From contig NZ_JAIBKA010000004.1 of NCBI RefSeq assembly GCF_022603395.1, positions 248,001 through 312,000 on the forward strand: a DNA stretch of 64,000 nucleotides. Direction: 5' to 3'. The DNA comes from Desulfoferrobacter suflitae (GTDB taxonomy: Bacteria > Desulfobacterota > Syntrophobacteria > Syntrophobacterales > Syntrophobacteraceae). Below the pieces are notes generated by a model that ran no database searches, was not told the DNA's origin, and saw nothing but the letters and a program-made list of their open reading frames with translations. Shown in pieces: positions 19,224 through 28,000 of this stretch. Position 1 is the stretch's first letter, and each line of letters begins with the position of its first letter. The position numbers were made by a program, and so were the translations under genes.

Positions 19224-19619
19224 ATGGAAAAGGTATCCTCAAATAAATCGTCGAGTGGCTTCGACCTGGCGGACGAAAACGCGCGGCATGGGGTACAACT
19301 GGAGACCCTGGTGCTGTGCGAGGAGCACCATCAGACGGTGGCGTTCCTGGCCAAAAGTCTCTCGGATGAGAACCGGCTGCGCATTCTTCTCAGCGTGAGC
19401 AAAGGCAAGAGATCGGTATCGAGCATTGTCGAGGAGCTCGGTCTTTCCCAACCCCTTGTCTCCCATCATTTGAAAGAATTGAAGCGCTCACTGCTGGTCA
19501 CCATCGAGCGCAATGGCCCGTTTATCTACTACCAACTGGCGGACTCGAGAATCCTCGACGTCATTCAAACTTTGAGTATCGTGGCGACGGACCTGTTGGC
19601 TGCCAGGAAGACGTTTTGA
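19224..19619 (+). CDS. ArsR-family transcriptional regulator
   Basis: A 131-residue winged-helix regulator. The core reads AKSLSDENRLRILLSVSKGK, then SIVEELGLSQPLVSHHLKELKRSLLV with the recognition helix, and ERNGPFIYYQLAD for the wing. The classical arsenite site ELCVCDL is absent; a single Cys in LVLCEEHHQ near the N-terminus might sense a metal or thiol. I choose ATG 19224 because homology begins soon after it; the frame is open to 19143. It is followed after 3 bases by a UGA-interrupted gene and two further selenoprotein candidates, so it probably controls that operon from the promoter at 19103. Confidence 0.88.
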   Translation: MEKVSSNKSSSGFDLADENARHGVQLETLVLCEEHHQTVAFLAKSLSDENRLRILLSVSKGKRSVSSIVEELGLSQPLVSHHLKELKRSLLVTIERNGPFIYYQLADSRILDVIQTLSIVATDLLAARKTF

Positions 19620-19622
19620 GTT

Positions 19623-20096
19623 ATGGGCAAGGTAATCAGAATCCATACGGACGAGATCCTGGGGATAGTCGACCGCATGGATCCGCAAAAAGCATTGGAG
19701 GAAATTGCCGGTGTCTTGGAGGTCCTCTTCTCCCGCCTGGGTGGAGAGGCGCGAGCACAATTTCTCTGGGACCTCATGGGGGAATCGCGGGACGACAAGG
19801 TGTCGAGCCTGGTCCACCTGTGACTGGCCGAGTGCATGGGCGAAGGTGTCGACCCCACGAAGATGTGTCAAAGGCTGGTGGATAAGGTGGCCCAGTCAAA
19901 ACAGTTGATGGCTATGACCGATCCGGACCTGCTGGTGCTGTTCGAGGACTGGCTCGAAGAACTGGAGGAGGAAATCGTCTGGCTCGTGAGTGAGCACGGC
20001 CCCCTCGATCCGGCGCAGCTCGCCGAAAAGACCGGACTCTCCCTCAGAGGGGCAACGTTTCTCCTGTCCAAGCTGGGTCGCGAGGGGAAATTATAG
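19623..20096 (+). CDS. candidate new selenoprotein (157 aa, UGA at 19821)
   Basis: Coding continues in one frame across TGA 19821-19823, with the same strong GC bias at third codon positions on both sides. With UGA as selenocysteine it gives 157 residues with Sec67 in the context SSLVHL-Sec-LAECMGEGVDP; a Cys follows four residues later. The N-terminus is alpha-helical (KALEEIAGVLEVLFSRLGGE) and the end reads like a small winged helix (LDPAQLAEKTGLSLRGATFL). I know no named family. A SECIS-like hairpin starts 14 bases after the UGA. The gene lies 3 bases after the ArsR-type gene. The alternative is a nonsense-mutated gene, less likely given two similar neighbours. Function unknown; a thiol/selenol redox or sensing role is inference. 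Confidence 0.72.
19837..19857 (+). promoter_or_regulatory. SECIS-like hairpin of the 157-aa gene
   Basis: TGGG-CGA (19837-19843) pairs with TCG (19849-19851) and CCCA (19854-19857), with a two-base bulge AC on the 3' side; the loop is AGGTG. The loop begins 21 bases after the UGA, close to the distance in fdhA, and has G at its second position. Confidence 0.55.
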
Positions 20097-20264
20097 ACAA
20101 GGGTGAGGGGGGCTTTTCCCTGGGTGATGCGGGTCGGAGTGTGGGTCGTACACGGCCTCGGCGTCCCTCGGCAGCCCCCTCGGAGGATGTTGTGAAACAG
20201 GTCAATAGGTTGGGAAGTTAGGGATTTGTTAATTTTTGGAGACAACAGGAATGGAGCTGTTATC

Positions 20265-20528
20265 ATGCCGACGATGCGAGTTTTTGCCAACGAACCTGCG
20301 GGCAGGACCTGAAACCATTTCAAGCAGATGGTCCCCAGGCTGGGGGAAAAATACGGGGTTGCGGTCGAGATCATCGCCAGGACAAAAGAGGCTTATCAGA
20401 GTGAGGACTATAAGCGAACAGGATTGCCGGCGGCGCCGGCCGTCATGATCGGCGATGAGGTCATTGTGCAAGGCGGCGGTCTCGGCGAAGAAGAGCTGGA
20501 AGCGGCCATCCGCCGTTACGTGGTCTGA
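20265..20528 (+). CDS. thioredoxin/glutaredoxin-like selenoprotein (87 aa, UGA at 20310)
   Basis: Start ATG 20265 has GGAG 8 bases upstream. The frame crosses TGA 20310-20312; read as selenocysteine it gives MRVFANEPAGRT-Sec-NHFKQM, placing Sec16 after the first beta strand where thioredoxin-fold proteins carry their CxxC. The rest fits the fold: a helix (FKQMVPRLGEKYG), strand VAVEII, the cis-Pro-like segment LPAAPAVMIGDEVI and a C-terminal helix. The motif is GxxU-like. Without readthrough only a 15-residue peptide is made, and the remaining 66 codons would lack the active site. A SECIS-like hairpin follows. Likely a small cytoplasmic redox protein in the arsR-linked operon. Confidence 0.75.
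20332..20346 (+). promoter_or_regulatory. SECIS-like hairpin of the thioredoxin-like gene
   Basis: TCCCCA (20332-20337) pairs with TGGGGG (20341-20346), six pairs with one T-G wobble, around GGC. If the A-T pair opens the loop is AGGCT. The loop begins about 25 bases after the UGA. Confidence 0.6.
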
Positions 20529-20623
20529 TTTGGTCGGAGCGCAATCCAACGACACGATCCCGCGGGCGGCCGAATCGGATGGGCTGAGGTAACCGCAATG
20601 TTCCCACAAAGAGAGGAGGTTGC

Positions 20624-20935
20624 ATGAAGCTTCTCGTCATTATTTCAACAGATGAGGCGGAAACGATCTACAATGCCATGAGGTTGGCCAATGTGGGCGT
20701 CAAGAAGGGCGACGAAGTTTCGGTATTCATGCTCGGCAGGGGCGTGCTTTTTGAGCAGAGCAGCAGTGAACAGTTCAACGTCATGGAACAGGTTCAGCAA
20801 TTTGACGGCGATTTTTATGTTTGAGGGGTGTGCATGAAATCCCACGGTCTGGTGGGATCAAGCACGTGCCCCATTGGCTGGATGGACGACCTCTATGAGC
20901 TGTCCAGAGAAGCGGATAGGGTGCTCAGCTTTTAG
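20624..20935 (+). CDS. DsrE-like selenoprotein with UxxC motif (103 aa, UGA at 20822)
   Basis: ATG 20624 follows a GAGAGGAGG ribosome site. Residues 1-66 match the DsrE/YchN fold (MKLLVIISTDEAETIYNAMR, KKGDEVSVFMLGRGV). The frame then meets TGA 20822-20824 and continues as GVCMKSHGLVGSSTCPI and MDDLYELSREADRVLSF, the family's normal C-terminus. DsrE-like proteins carry a CGxC motif here, so Sec67 replaces the first Cys (Sec-G-V-C). The stop TAG is at 20933-20935. The downstream hairpin has the loop GGTCTG, like the Escherichia coli fdhF SECIS. DsrE-like proteins handle sulfur transfer; the selenocysteine should make the site more reactive. Last gene of the arsR-linked group. Confidence 0.87.
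20840..20857 (+). promoter_or_regulatory. SECIS hairpin of the DsrE-like gene
   Basis: TCCCAC (20840-20845) pairs perfectly with GTGGGA (20852-20857) around GGTCTG. The loop begins 21 bases after the UGA and contains the GGTCT element seen in well-studied bacterial SECIS loops. This is the strongest of the four SECIS candidates. Confidence 0.82.
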
Positions 20936-21037
20936 GGCAGTGAAGCGTACGGCTCAAGCCGTTAACAACTTTTTCGGCGGAGCGCCGGCCGCTTGGCCGG
21001 TTGCCGCCGGCAGCCAAGCAAGAGAAGGTTGCGCCTT

Positions 21038-21853
21038 ATGCACCATGAAACGGCAATACGCCTGGGGTTCTTCTCGGGGATTTTCATCCTGGTCGCCCTC
21101 GGTGAAATTCTAATGCCGCGGCGACCTTTGACCACCTCGAAGGCCGGTCGATGGTTCACCAACCTGGTGATCATCGCCCTCAACCCGCTTGTGGTGCGCA
21201 TCATGTTCCCGATTTTACCGGTGGCACTGGCCGTGCTCGCCTCCCAACGGCAGTGGGGGCTGTTGAATATCCTGGCACTTCCCTACTGGCTGGAGGTGGC
21301 CATCGGGGTGATCGTGCTGGATTTCGTCATCTACATTCAGCACGTTTTGTTCCACGCGATCCCGACCCTCTGGCGGCTGCACATGATGCACCACGCAGAT
21401 CTTGATTTTGACGTCACCACCGGCCTGCGCTTTCACCCCATCGAGATCGCCGCTTCCATGGCCATCAAGCTCACGGCGGTGATGGCCCTGGGACCGCCCG
21501 CCCTGGCGGTGCTCATCTTCGAAGTGGCCCTCAATGCCACGTCCATGTTCAATCACAGCAACATGCGTTTGCCGCTCTTTGTCGACCGGCTGCTGCGGCT
21601 CCTGGTGGTCACCCCCGACATGCACCGGGTGCACCATTCGGTGATCATCCGCGAGACCAACAGCAATTACGGCTTCAATCTGCCCTGGTGGGACAGACTG
21701 TTCGGCACTTACACCGACCAGCCGCAAAGAGGCCATGCGGACATGACCATCGGCCTCTCCCAATTCCGTGACCCCAAAGGATTGACGCTGCTGCGGCTCA
21801 TTGTCCTGCCTTTCGTCGGTGACCCGGGTCGCGTGCCCATCAATCGGCATTGA
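21038..21853 (+). CDS. sterol desaturase/fatty acid hydroxylase family membrane protein
   Basis: A 271-residue protein with about four transmembrane helices and the histidine clusters of the di-iron hydroxylase family: HVLFH, HMMHH, NHSN and HRVHHS. The start ATG 21038 has an AGAAGG ribosome site; the frame is open earlier but only with Arg-rich filler. The family hydroxylates or desaturates lipids with a di-iron centre and normally needs O2, which is notable in a presumably anaerobic genome; it may act in oxygen detoxification or lipid change under micro-oxic exposure. It lies about 100 bases after the selenoprotein genes but separated by a GC-rich hairpin (CCGGCC/GGCCGG, 20982-20999), so joint transcription is uncertain. 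Confidence 0.85.
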   Translation: MHHETAIRLGFFSGIFILVALGEILMPRRPLTTSKAGRWFTNLVIIALNPLVVRIMFPILPVALAVLASQRQWGLLNILALPYWLEVAIGVIVLDFVIYIQHVLFHAIPTLWRLHMMHHADLDFDVTTGLRFHPIEIAASMAIKLTAVMALGPPALAVLIFEVALNATSMFNHSNMRLPLFVDRLLRLLVVTPDMHRVHHSVIIRETNSNYGFNLPWWDRLFGTYTDQPQRGHADMTIGLSQFRDPKGLTLLRLIVLPFVGDPGRVPINRH

Positions 21854-22360
21854 CGGCCAATGTTTGATGGACACCCTATGTTTCGAGGGAGAGGCTTGGA
21901 GTGAGGGTGCAGAGCAACTTTGAGATGATCGCCAAGCCATCCTCCAGGCACATGAAATTTCAATTACTCAAGGCCCCTGCAGGAAAGCACGACAAGAGAT
22001 GATTCTACAGGAGCAGGCGCTGATGGAGCGCGCCCGAAAAGTTTTAGGCGGAGGGCGGAAGGCGGAATCAAGGCGGGGTGTTGTATGATCTATGTGCAGG
22101 CTGGGCTTTTTGTGCGGCTCGATGATACGGGCTTATGAACGCCCGGCCGCATTTGGGGCGGCTGGGAGCTTGTCCGAGAAGGCGTCGAATCCGCCGTTTC
22201 GAGGCCGATCGCGGAATCCAGGGAAGCGCATGAACGCTGGATGCCTGCAGCCCCGGCAGGAATGCACCGGCACGACGAACGGAGGCGAGGAGCCAATTTT
22301 CGGACAAGCTCCCAGGGGACATCAAAGGCGATGGTGCTGGGTCACAGCAGGACCAGCCGG
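21854..22360. other. intergenic stretch without a recognisable gene
   Basis: About 500 bases between the hydroxylase and the lipoprotein genes. No frame shows family similarity or steady codon bias. It contains a 19-base inverted repeat listed separately. Confidence 0.6.
22162..22315. repeat. inverted repeat bounding a 116-base spacer
   Basis: CTGGGAGCTTGTCCGAGAA (22162-22180) and its reverse complement (22297-22315) match at 18 of 19 positions. The arrangement resembles a short miniature element or a degenerate insertion remnant; no transposase is present. Confidence 0.6.
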
Positions 22361-22633
22361 TTACTTGGTTTGCCGGCCCGCCTGGTAGCCCTGCTCATAC
22401 GCCCTCTGGTTGCTTTCTTTATGTTTGCCGTAAAGAAAGCCGCCGGCGGCACCAGCCGCACCGCCTATGGCGGCGCCCAGGCCGGCATTGCCTGCAAGAG
22501 CCCCAATGACGGCACCACCGGCAGCGCCCATAGCGCCGCCGCTCAGGGTGCGTTGTTGCGTGTCCGACATGCCGGCACAGCCCATCAGGGCGAGGCTTAA
22601 GACCAAAATCGATACAAGGGCGATCTTCCTCAT
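22361..22633 (-). CDS. glycine-zipper lipoprotein
   Basis: A 90-residue protein with a signal peptide ending in the lipobox LALMGC and then a glycine-rich double helix region (GGAMGAAGGAVIGALAG, GLGAAIGGAAGAAGG) of the glycine-zipper type, ending in the polar tail NQRAYEQGYQAGRQTK. GAGGAG sits 6 bases upstream of the ATG. Members are small outer-membrane or periplasmic lipoproteins of mostly unknown role. It follows the Rap1a-like gene by 25 bases on the same strand, so both may be co-transcribed. Confidence 0.88.
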   Translation of the reverse strand: MRKIALVSILVLSLALMGCAGMSDTQQRTLSGGAMGAAGGAVIGALAGNAGLGAAIGGAAGAAGGFLYGKHKESNQRAYEQGYQAGRQTK

Positions 22634-22658
22634 ATTCTGCTCCTCTTATTTGCGGTTG

Positions 22659-23042
22659 TTATTCGCTGCAGGGCCACTTTTCGGTCAAGAACATGAACAG
22701 GCTATCCACCGGCGCCTCGTTCATATGTTCCGGATGAGTCTTTGCCCAGTCTATATACATGCCGATGATCTCGTTGCGTGAAGGGACAGGGTCGGAAAAG
22801 CACACCAGGCGCACCCCTTCCGGTCCCGAGGCGAGTGCATCGTAGTAGGCATAGGCACCCACCAGATAGCCGTGGCAAAAGTGAATGGCCGCAGTGTACA
22901 TTGGATCATCGATGGGAGTGGTGCACAGATTGACAATATCGTCCGTCGAGTCGACCATGAAATCTTCCTGGTCCGCTGCAGCTGCCAGGGTGGGCATCAG
23001 TAGACCCACTGCCAATAAAACACAAATCAACTTTCGCTTCAT
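22659..23042 (-). CDS. secreted Rap1a/Tai-like protein
   Basis: A 127-residue protein starting at ATG 23042, with AGGAGG 6 bases upstream; the longer open frame upstream lacks support. The signal peptide (KLICVLLAVGLLMPTLAAAA) is clear. The mature part has four Cys (NLCTTP, HFCHGYLVG, LVCFSD, KWPC) and ends with YIDWAKTHPEHMNEAPVDSL, which resembles the Rap1a/Tai domain of periplasmic immunity proteins to peptidoglycan amidase effectors. No effector gene lies nearby, so a general periplasmic role is as likely. Confidence 0.8.
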   Translation of the reverse strand: MKRKLICVLLAVGLLMPTLAAAADQEDFMVDSTDDIVNLCTTPIDDPMYTAAIHFCHGYLVGAYAYYDALASGPEGVRLVCFSDPVPSRNEIIGMYIDWAKTHPEHMNEAPVDSLFMFLTEKWPCSE

Positions 23043-23415
23043 AATGCTCCTCCTTTTTGATTTGTTCATCACCGGCCAGGTAGCTCCGTGCTGCCCGGCA
23101 GCTTCACGGCGACACATTCGATAGTCAGGAATCAACCGTCGAGGCGCCTCACTTCCATATTTAAAGCATACGCTCCGCATATAAAAGCAAAAAAAAGTGC
23201 AACGTCCCCCCCAGATGCCACAAAATCAATCCTGCCCGGGATCCCTCTGGCCGAGTCACCCATGGTTAGCTTCCAAGATAATGTTTTTGGCGCAGGTTGG
23301 GTTGAGTCACGCGTTCCGCATGACGAAACCCAACGCTTATTTTGTTGGCTTCGTGACTCAACCCAGCCTACTTGAAAGCGAAAATCATTTCCTTAAACAC
23401 TATAATAGTTGCAGC
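23043..23415. other. intergenic stretch with REP-like palindrome
   Basis: No gene seen. Holds the ribosome site of the Rap1a-like gene at its left edge and a long imperfect palindrome at 23295-23368. Confidence 0.6.
23295..23368. repeat. REP-like palindromic repeat
   Basis: GGTTGGGTTGAGTCACG (23295-23311) faces CGTGACTCAACCCAGCC (23352-23368), 16 of 17 paired, with an inner inverted pair GACGAAACCCAAC/GTTGGCTTCG. A related hairpin with TTGGGTT/AACCCAA occurs at 40428-40452, suggesting a dispersed genomic repeat family. Confidence 0.6.
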
Positions 23416-24735
23416 TCACTCGGCACTGCCCTGCTTGACCTCGACCAACTGGCGCAAATGAACTTCGCGCTGTGGAAAAGGAATGCTGATTCCGTTGCGG
23501 TCAAATTCTTCTTTCACCTGTCTGGTGAGGTCCCAGTAGGTGGTCCAGTAATCTTCCGTCTTGACCCAGGGGCGGCAGATAAAGTTGACGGACGAATCCG
23601 CCAGTTCATTGACGCGGATAACGGGTTCAGGAAAGGGAAGCACCAGAGGATGATCCTTGACGACCTCCTCCAAAATCCTTTGTGCCTTGCTGATATCGTC
23701 CTCATAGCCGATCCCGAAGACCATGTCGATCCGGCGGGTTTCCGATCCGGTCACATTGGTAATGATCCCTCCCCAGATCGAGTTGTTCGGTATGACCACG
23801 GTCTGGTTGTCCGGCAGGGTCAGTGTGGTGGAAACCAGTGTCATGACGGATACTGTGCCGCTGATTCCTGCAACGTTGACATAGTCCCCGATATCGTAAG
23901 GTCGATACAGCAGGATCATGAAACCGGCGGCAAAGTTACTCAAGGTCCCCTGCAAAGCAAAGCCCACGATGAAGCCGACGGCTCCAATGGCAGCCAGGAA
24001 TGGTCCGACGTTTATTTCCAGCATGGACAGCGCAACCACCAGGCCAATGAGAAAAACGAGCTTGTGGACTACATTGACCATGAAATCCTTGAGAAGTTCG
24101 GACACGCCTTTCAATTTCACTACTGCTCTCCGGGTGGCCGAACCCAGGATCCTGGACAAGATGATGAAAACGACGAGGGTCACGATGAATAAAATGAGAT
24201 TCTTGAGCCAACGGATACCACCTTCCTTGGAAGTCAGCCAGCCCCGCACTAGTTTCCAGGAGCCACCGGCGTCGGTCATATCCACCTTGATGCCCGACAG
24301 GGCCTTGAGATATTTGTCGTAGTTGGCCACCTCTCCGCCTTTGGCTCTCAACTCTTCGACCACCACCTTCGCTCGATCGATCAATGCGGTCTGTTGTTCC
24401 TGCAGCTTGTTGACCTCGTCCAGCAGCTTTGCCTTGGCTTCTCCCTCTGCCTTCATTGCCTCGATTTTCTTTTGGCTGATCAAGGATGCGTGTTGCTTCA
24501 ATACCCCAATCCATCCGTCGACCTCCACTTTGAGGTCGTCCAGGGTGAGCGGGGTGACCAGATGCTGAAGCTGTTTTGGCGGAATTTCCGGGCTAACGGT
24601 AGTGGCCGGCTCGGGTTTGGGCTGTTCGGCCGCCCATACTGATTGAACCAGCCAGGCCGGCGTGAGGGTAAGTATCAATCCGCTCAACAGTATCAAAATC
24701 AGCTTGGTAAAACATCTTCTCTTCGAGTTCCACAT
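23416..24735 (-). CDS. MscS-family mechanosensitive channel
   Basis: A 439-residue protein. N-terminal signal/membrane segment, a periplasmic coiled-coil-like region (KIEAMKAEGEAKAKLLDEVN), membrane helices near 175-265, and the MscS pore helix and beta domain: AAIGAVGFIVGFALQGTLSN, FMILLYRPYDIGDYV, LTLPDNQTVVIPNNSIWGG, and the C-terminal domain ending FPQREVHLRQL. I use ATG 24735, which has GGAGG 10 bases upstream, instead of ATG 24765. It releases solutes on osmotic downshift. A second, split MscS gene lies at 45.6-47.7 kb. Confidence 0.92.
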   Translation of the reverse strand: MWNSKRRCFTKLILILLSGLILTLTPAWLVQSVWAAEQPKPEPATTVSPEIPPKQLQHLVTPLTLDDLKVEVDGWIGVLKQHASLISQKKIEAMKAEGEAKAKLLDEVNKLQEQQTALIDRAKVVVEELRAKGGEVANYDKYLKALSGIKVDMTDAGGSWKLVRGWLTSKEGGIRWLKNLILFIVTLVVFIILSRILGSATRRAVVKLKGVSELLKDFMVNVVHKLVFLIGLVVALSMLEINVGPFLAAIGAVGFIVGFALQGTLSNFAAGFMILLYRPYDIGDYVNVAGISGTVSVMTLVSTTLTLPDNQTVVIPNNSIWGGIITNVTGSETRRIDMVFGIGYEDDISKAQRILEEVVKDHPLVLPFPEPVIRVNELADSSVNFICRPWVKTEDYWTTYWDLTRQVKEEFDRNGISIPFPQREVHLRQLVEVKQGSAE

Positions 24736-24800
24736 GATCGCAATGCCTCCACATAAGTTTTCCATTCAGAACGAGCCATCCGCTGCAGCTGCCTTCGGTG

Positions 24801-24830
24801 TTGCTTGACTCAAACAATAAAACGTATAAT
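24801..24830 (+). promoter_or_regulatory. possible sigma-70 promoter of the hybrid kinase
   Basis: TTGCTT (24801-24806), an 18-base spacer and a perfect TATAAT (24825-24830). The -35 match is partial. It lies 180 bases upstream of the hybrid kinase start. Confidence 0.35.
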
Positions 24831-25010
24831 ATGCCACCTGTAAGGTGGGACTGAGATGCTCCTTTCCACCTGTATCTGCTTAACCACATTTTGACATTCA
24901 ATAATGGCGGAGCCTCCTGCAAAAGGCTCGACGAACTCCAATATTTGCGCCGGATCATACTCCCAACACGGGTCAAAATGCAATGCAATAGCGGGAAAGG
25001 AACCTGGAAG

Positions 25011-28000
25011 ATGTGTGCTGATCGTTGGTTTCGGTCCTTTATCCGTCCCCTCGCCGTAATTTTTCCCCTCAGCCTGATCGTCATGACGCTCGTCTGGGTT
25101 TGCCGGGCGACTGCCGCTCAGGGTGCTGCAGCGGCCGCCCCGCCCATTGTTTCCGCCGCAGAGATTGCCTACCCGCCGTTTTCTTTTGCCGACGCCAAGG
25201 GGCGCGCCACCGGTTTTTCCGTTGAGCTGCTCAGAGCTGCGCTGGCTGCCATGGGGCGCGATGTCACCCTGCGCATGGGGTCGTGGGCGGAGGTGCGAGG
25301 CTGGCTGGAACGGGGTGAAGTGCAGGCTTTGCCGCTGGTCGGGAGGAGGCCCGAACGGGAACCCATTTTTGATTTCACCTTTCCCTACATGTCCCTGCAC
25401 GGTGCCGTCGTCGTGCGTGAGGGGACGACCGATATCGGGAATTTGGAAGATCTCGAGGGGCGGCGGGTCGCCGTGATGAAGGGAGACAACGCCGAAGAGT
25501 TTCTGCGCAGGGAAGATCGGGGCATCGAGATCCACACCACTGTCACCTTCCATGAGGCTCTGCGCGAGCTTTCTCAGGGGCTCTGTGACGCCGTGGTCAT
25601 TCAGCGGCTGGTGGCCCTGCGGCTGATCCAGGAAAACAAATTCACCAACTTGAAAATAGTCAGTAAACCCATCGAGGGGTTCCGCCAGGACTTTTGCTTT
25701 GCCGTCAAGGAAGGGGACCGGGATACCCTGGCCCTACTCAATGAAGGGTTGGCCCTGGTGATGGCGGATGGCACCTATCAACACCTCCACGCCAAATGGT
25801 TTGCGGCCCTCGAGCTGCCGACGCAGCGGCGCATCGTGATCGGCGGCGATCACCATTATCCCCCCTATGAATACCTCGACGACAACGGGCGACCGACGGG
25901 TTTTACCGTTGAGCTCACGCGCGCCATCGCCAACGAGCTGGGCCTTGACATCGAGATGCGCCTGGGCCCCTGGGCGCAGATCCTCCAGGGTTTGGAACAG
26001 GGCGAGATCGATGTCATACAAGGCATGTTTTATTCTCCAGAGCGCGACCTCAGGTTTGATTTTACGCCGCCTTATCTGGCAAACCATTATGTCAGCGTGG
26101 TGCGCAGGGATGATGGCGCTCCGCCGGCCGACATCGCTCAGCTGAAAGGCAAACGGATCGTGGTGCAACATGGCGATGTTATTTATGATCTGCTGGTCGA
26201 AAAGGGGCTTGCCGATCAGGTAACGTTTGTCGAAACCCAGGAGGAAGTGCTCAAGGAACTGGCGCAGGGGAAACACGACTGTGGCCTGGCGGTGCGAGTC
26301 AGTGCCCTCTATTTCATGGAAAAGCACGGATGGACGAATCTCGTGTTGGGCTCCCAGCCACTGCTCTCGGCAAAATACTGTTACGCCGTGTTAAACGGTC
26401 ACACCGCCCTTTTAGCGTCCTTCAGCGAAGGGCTGGAGATCCTCAGGCAAACGGGCGATTACCTGCGAATCAAGGAGAAATGGCTGGGAATCTACCAGGA
26501 CGAACCCCCCTCCCTGATCACGGCTATGCGCTATTCTTTGATGGTGCTGGCCCCGCTGCTCCTGGCTTTGCTGGCGTTCTTTCTCTGGTCGTGGTCGCTG
26601 CGCAAGCAGGTGACGCGGCGCACGGCACAGCTGCAGGAGAGTGAACGGCAGATGGCAACCCTGTTGGGCAACCTGCCCGGCATGGCCTATCAATGCCGCA
26701 ACGACAGTCATTGGACGATGCACTTTGTGAGTGACGGTTGCCGTGAACTGACGGGGTACGATGCCGAGGAAATGACTCGTGACCACGCTGTGTCCTACAA
26801 TGAAATCATCCACCCGGATGACCGGCGGTATGTCTGGGAGCAGGTGCAGCATGCGCTGCACGCCGATGCGCCGTTCACCCTGGAATATCGGATTGTGACC
26901 AAAGGCGGCGACCGCAAATGGGTGTGGGAGAAGGGCCGTGTCGTACCCCCTGTGCGGGGTGGTGAACTGATGCTCGAGGGCTTCATCACCGACGTCACCG
27001 AGCGCCGACGCAATGAAGATGCCCTCAAGGATGAAGCCATGCGGCGGCGCATTTTGGTGGATGAATCGCGCGACGGAATTGTAGTGTTGGACCAGAACGG
27101 CAAGGTGTACGAAGCCAACCGCCGATTCTGTGAGATGCTTGGCTATTCCGCCGAAGAAGTGGCGCAGCTCCATGTGTGGGACTGGGACGACCAGTGGACG
27201 CGCGAGCATTTGCTCCAGATGGTTCGCTCGGTGGGGGATGCGGGTGATACCCTCGAGACCCGTCACCGGCGCAAGGATGGTACTTGCTTCGAGGTTGAGA
27301 TCAGCACCAACGGGGCCGTAATCGCTGGAGAAAAGCTGATCTTTTGCGTGTGCCGGGATGTCACCGAGCGCAACCGGTCGGAGCAGCGCATCGCACATCT
27401 CAACAGGGTGTTGTGGGCGATCCGGCGGGTTAACCAGCTGATCGTTCGCGGCCGCGATGTCAAAACGCTGATCCATGAAGGCTGCCGGCTGTTGGTGGAA
27501 AATCGCGGCTACGCCAGTGCGGTGATTATCCTGACCGATGACCAGGACCATCCTGTCGAGTGGGCAGGAGAGGGCCTGGGAGAGGCATTGGATCCTTTTG
27601 ACGGCATGCTCGAACGGGGTGAACTGCCGTCCTGCTGCCGCGCCGCCCGCAGCACGACAAAGGTTGTGGCAGTGGAAAACAGGCTGGTGGTGTGCCGTCT
27701 CTGTTCCATAGCGGCTCAATGTGCCCAGACGGATTCTCTGTCTGTACGCCTGGTGCATGACGGTGTGACCTTCGGCTACCTGGTTGCAGCCCTCGAGCAG
27801 GGATTGGGTGCTGATCCGGAGGAACAAAGTCTGTTTGCTGAAATCGGGGAAGATTTTTCTTATGCCCTGAACGCCTTAAGAATGGCCCAAGTGCGCGAAA
27901 AATCAGAATACGAGCGGCATTCCCTGCAAAGGCAGCTTCTGCAGGCGCAAAAGCTTGAATCGGTGGGACGGCTGGCAGGTGGAGTGGCCCATGACTACAA

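Noticed and set aside
20187-20264. Further upstream start for the thioredoxin-like gene, including another UGA at 20193
   Set aside because: The ATG at 20187 touches its GGAGG site with no spacer, and ATG 20265 has a properly spaced site and begins the fold.
26412-27827. 471-residue minus-strand frame inside the hybrid kinase
   Set aside because: No family match; mirrors the codons of the kinase and has no ribosome site.
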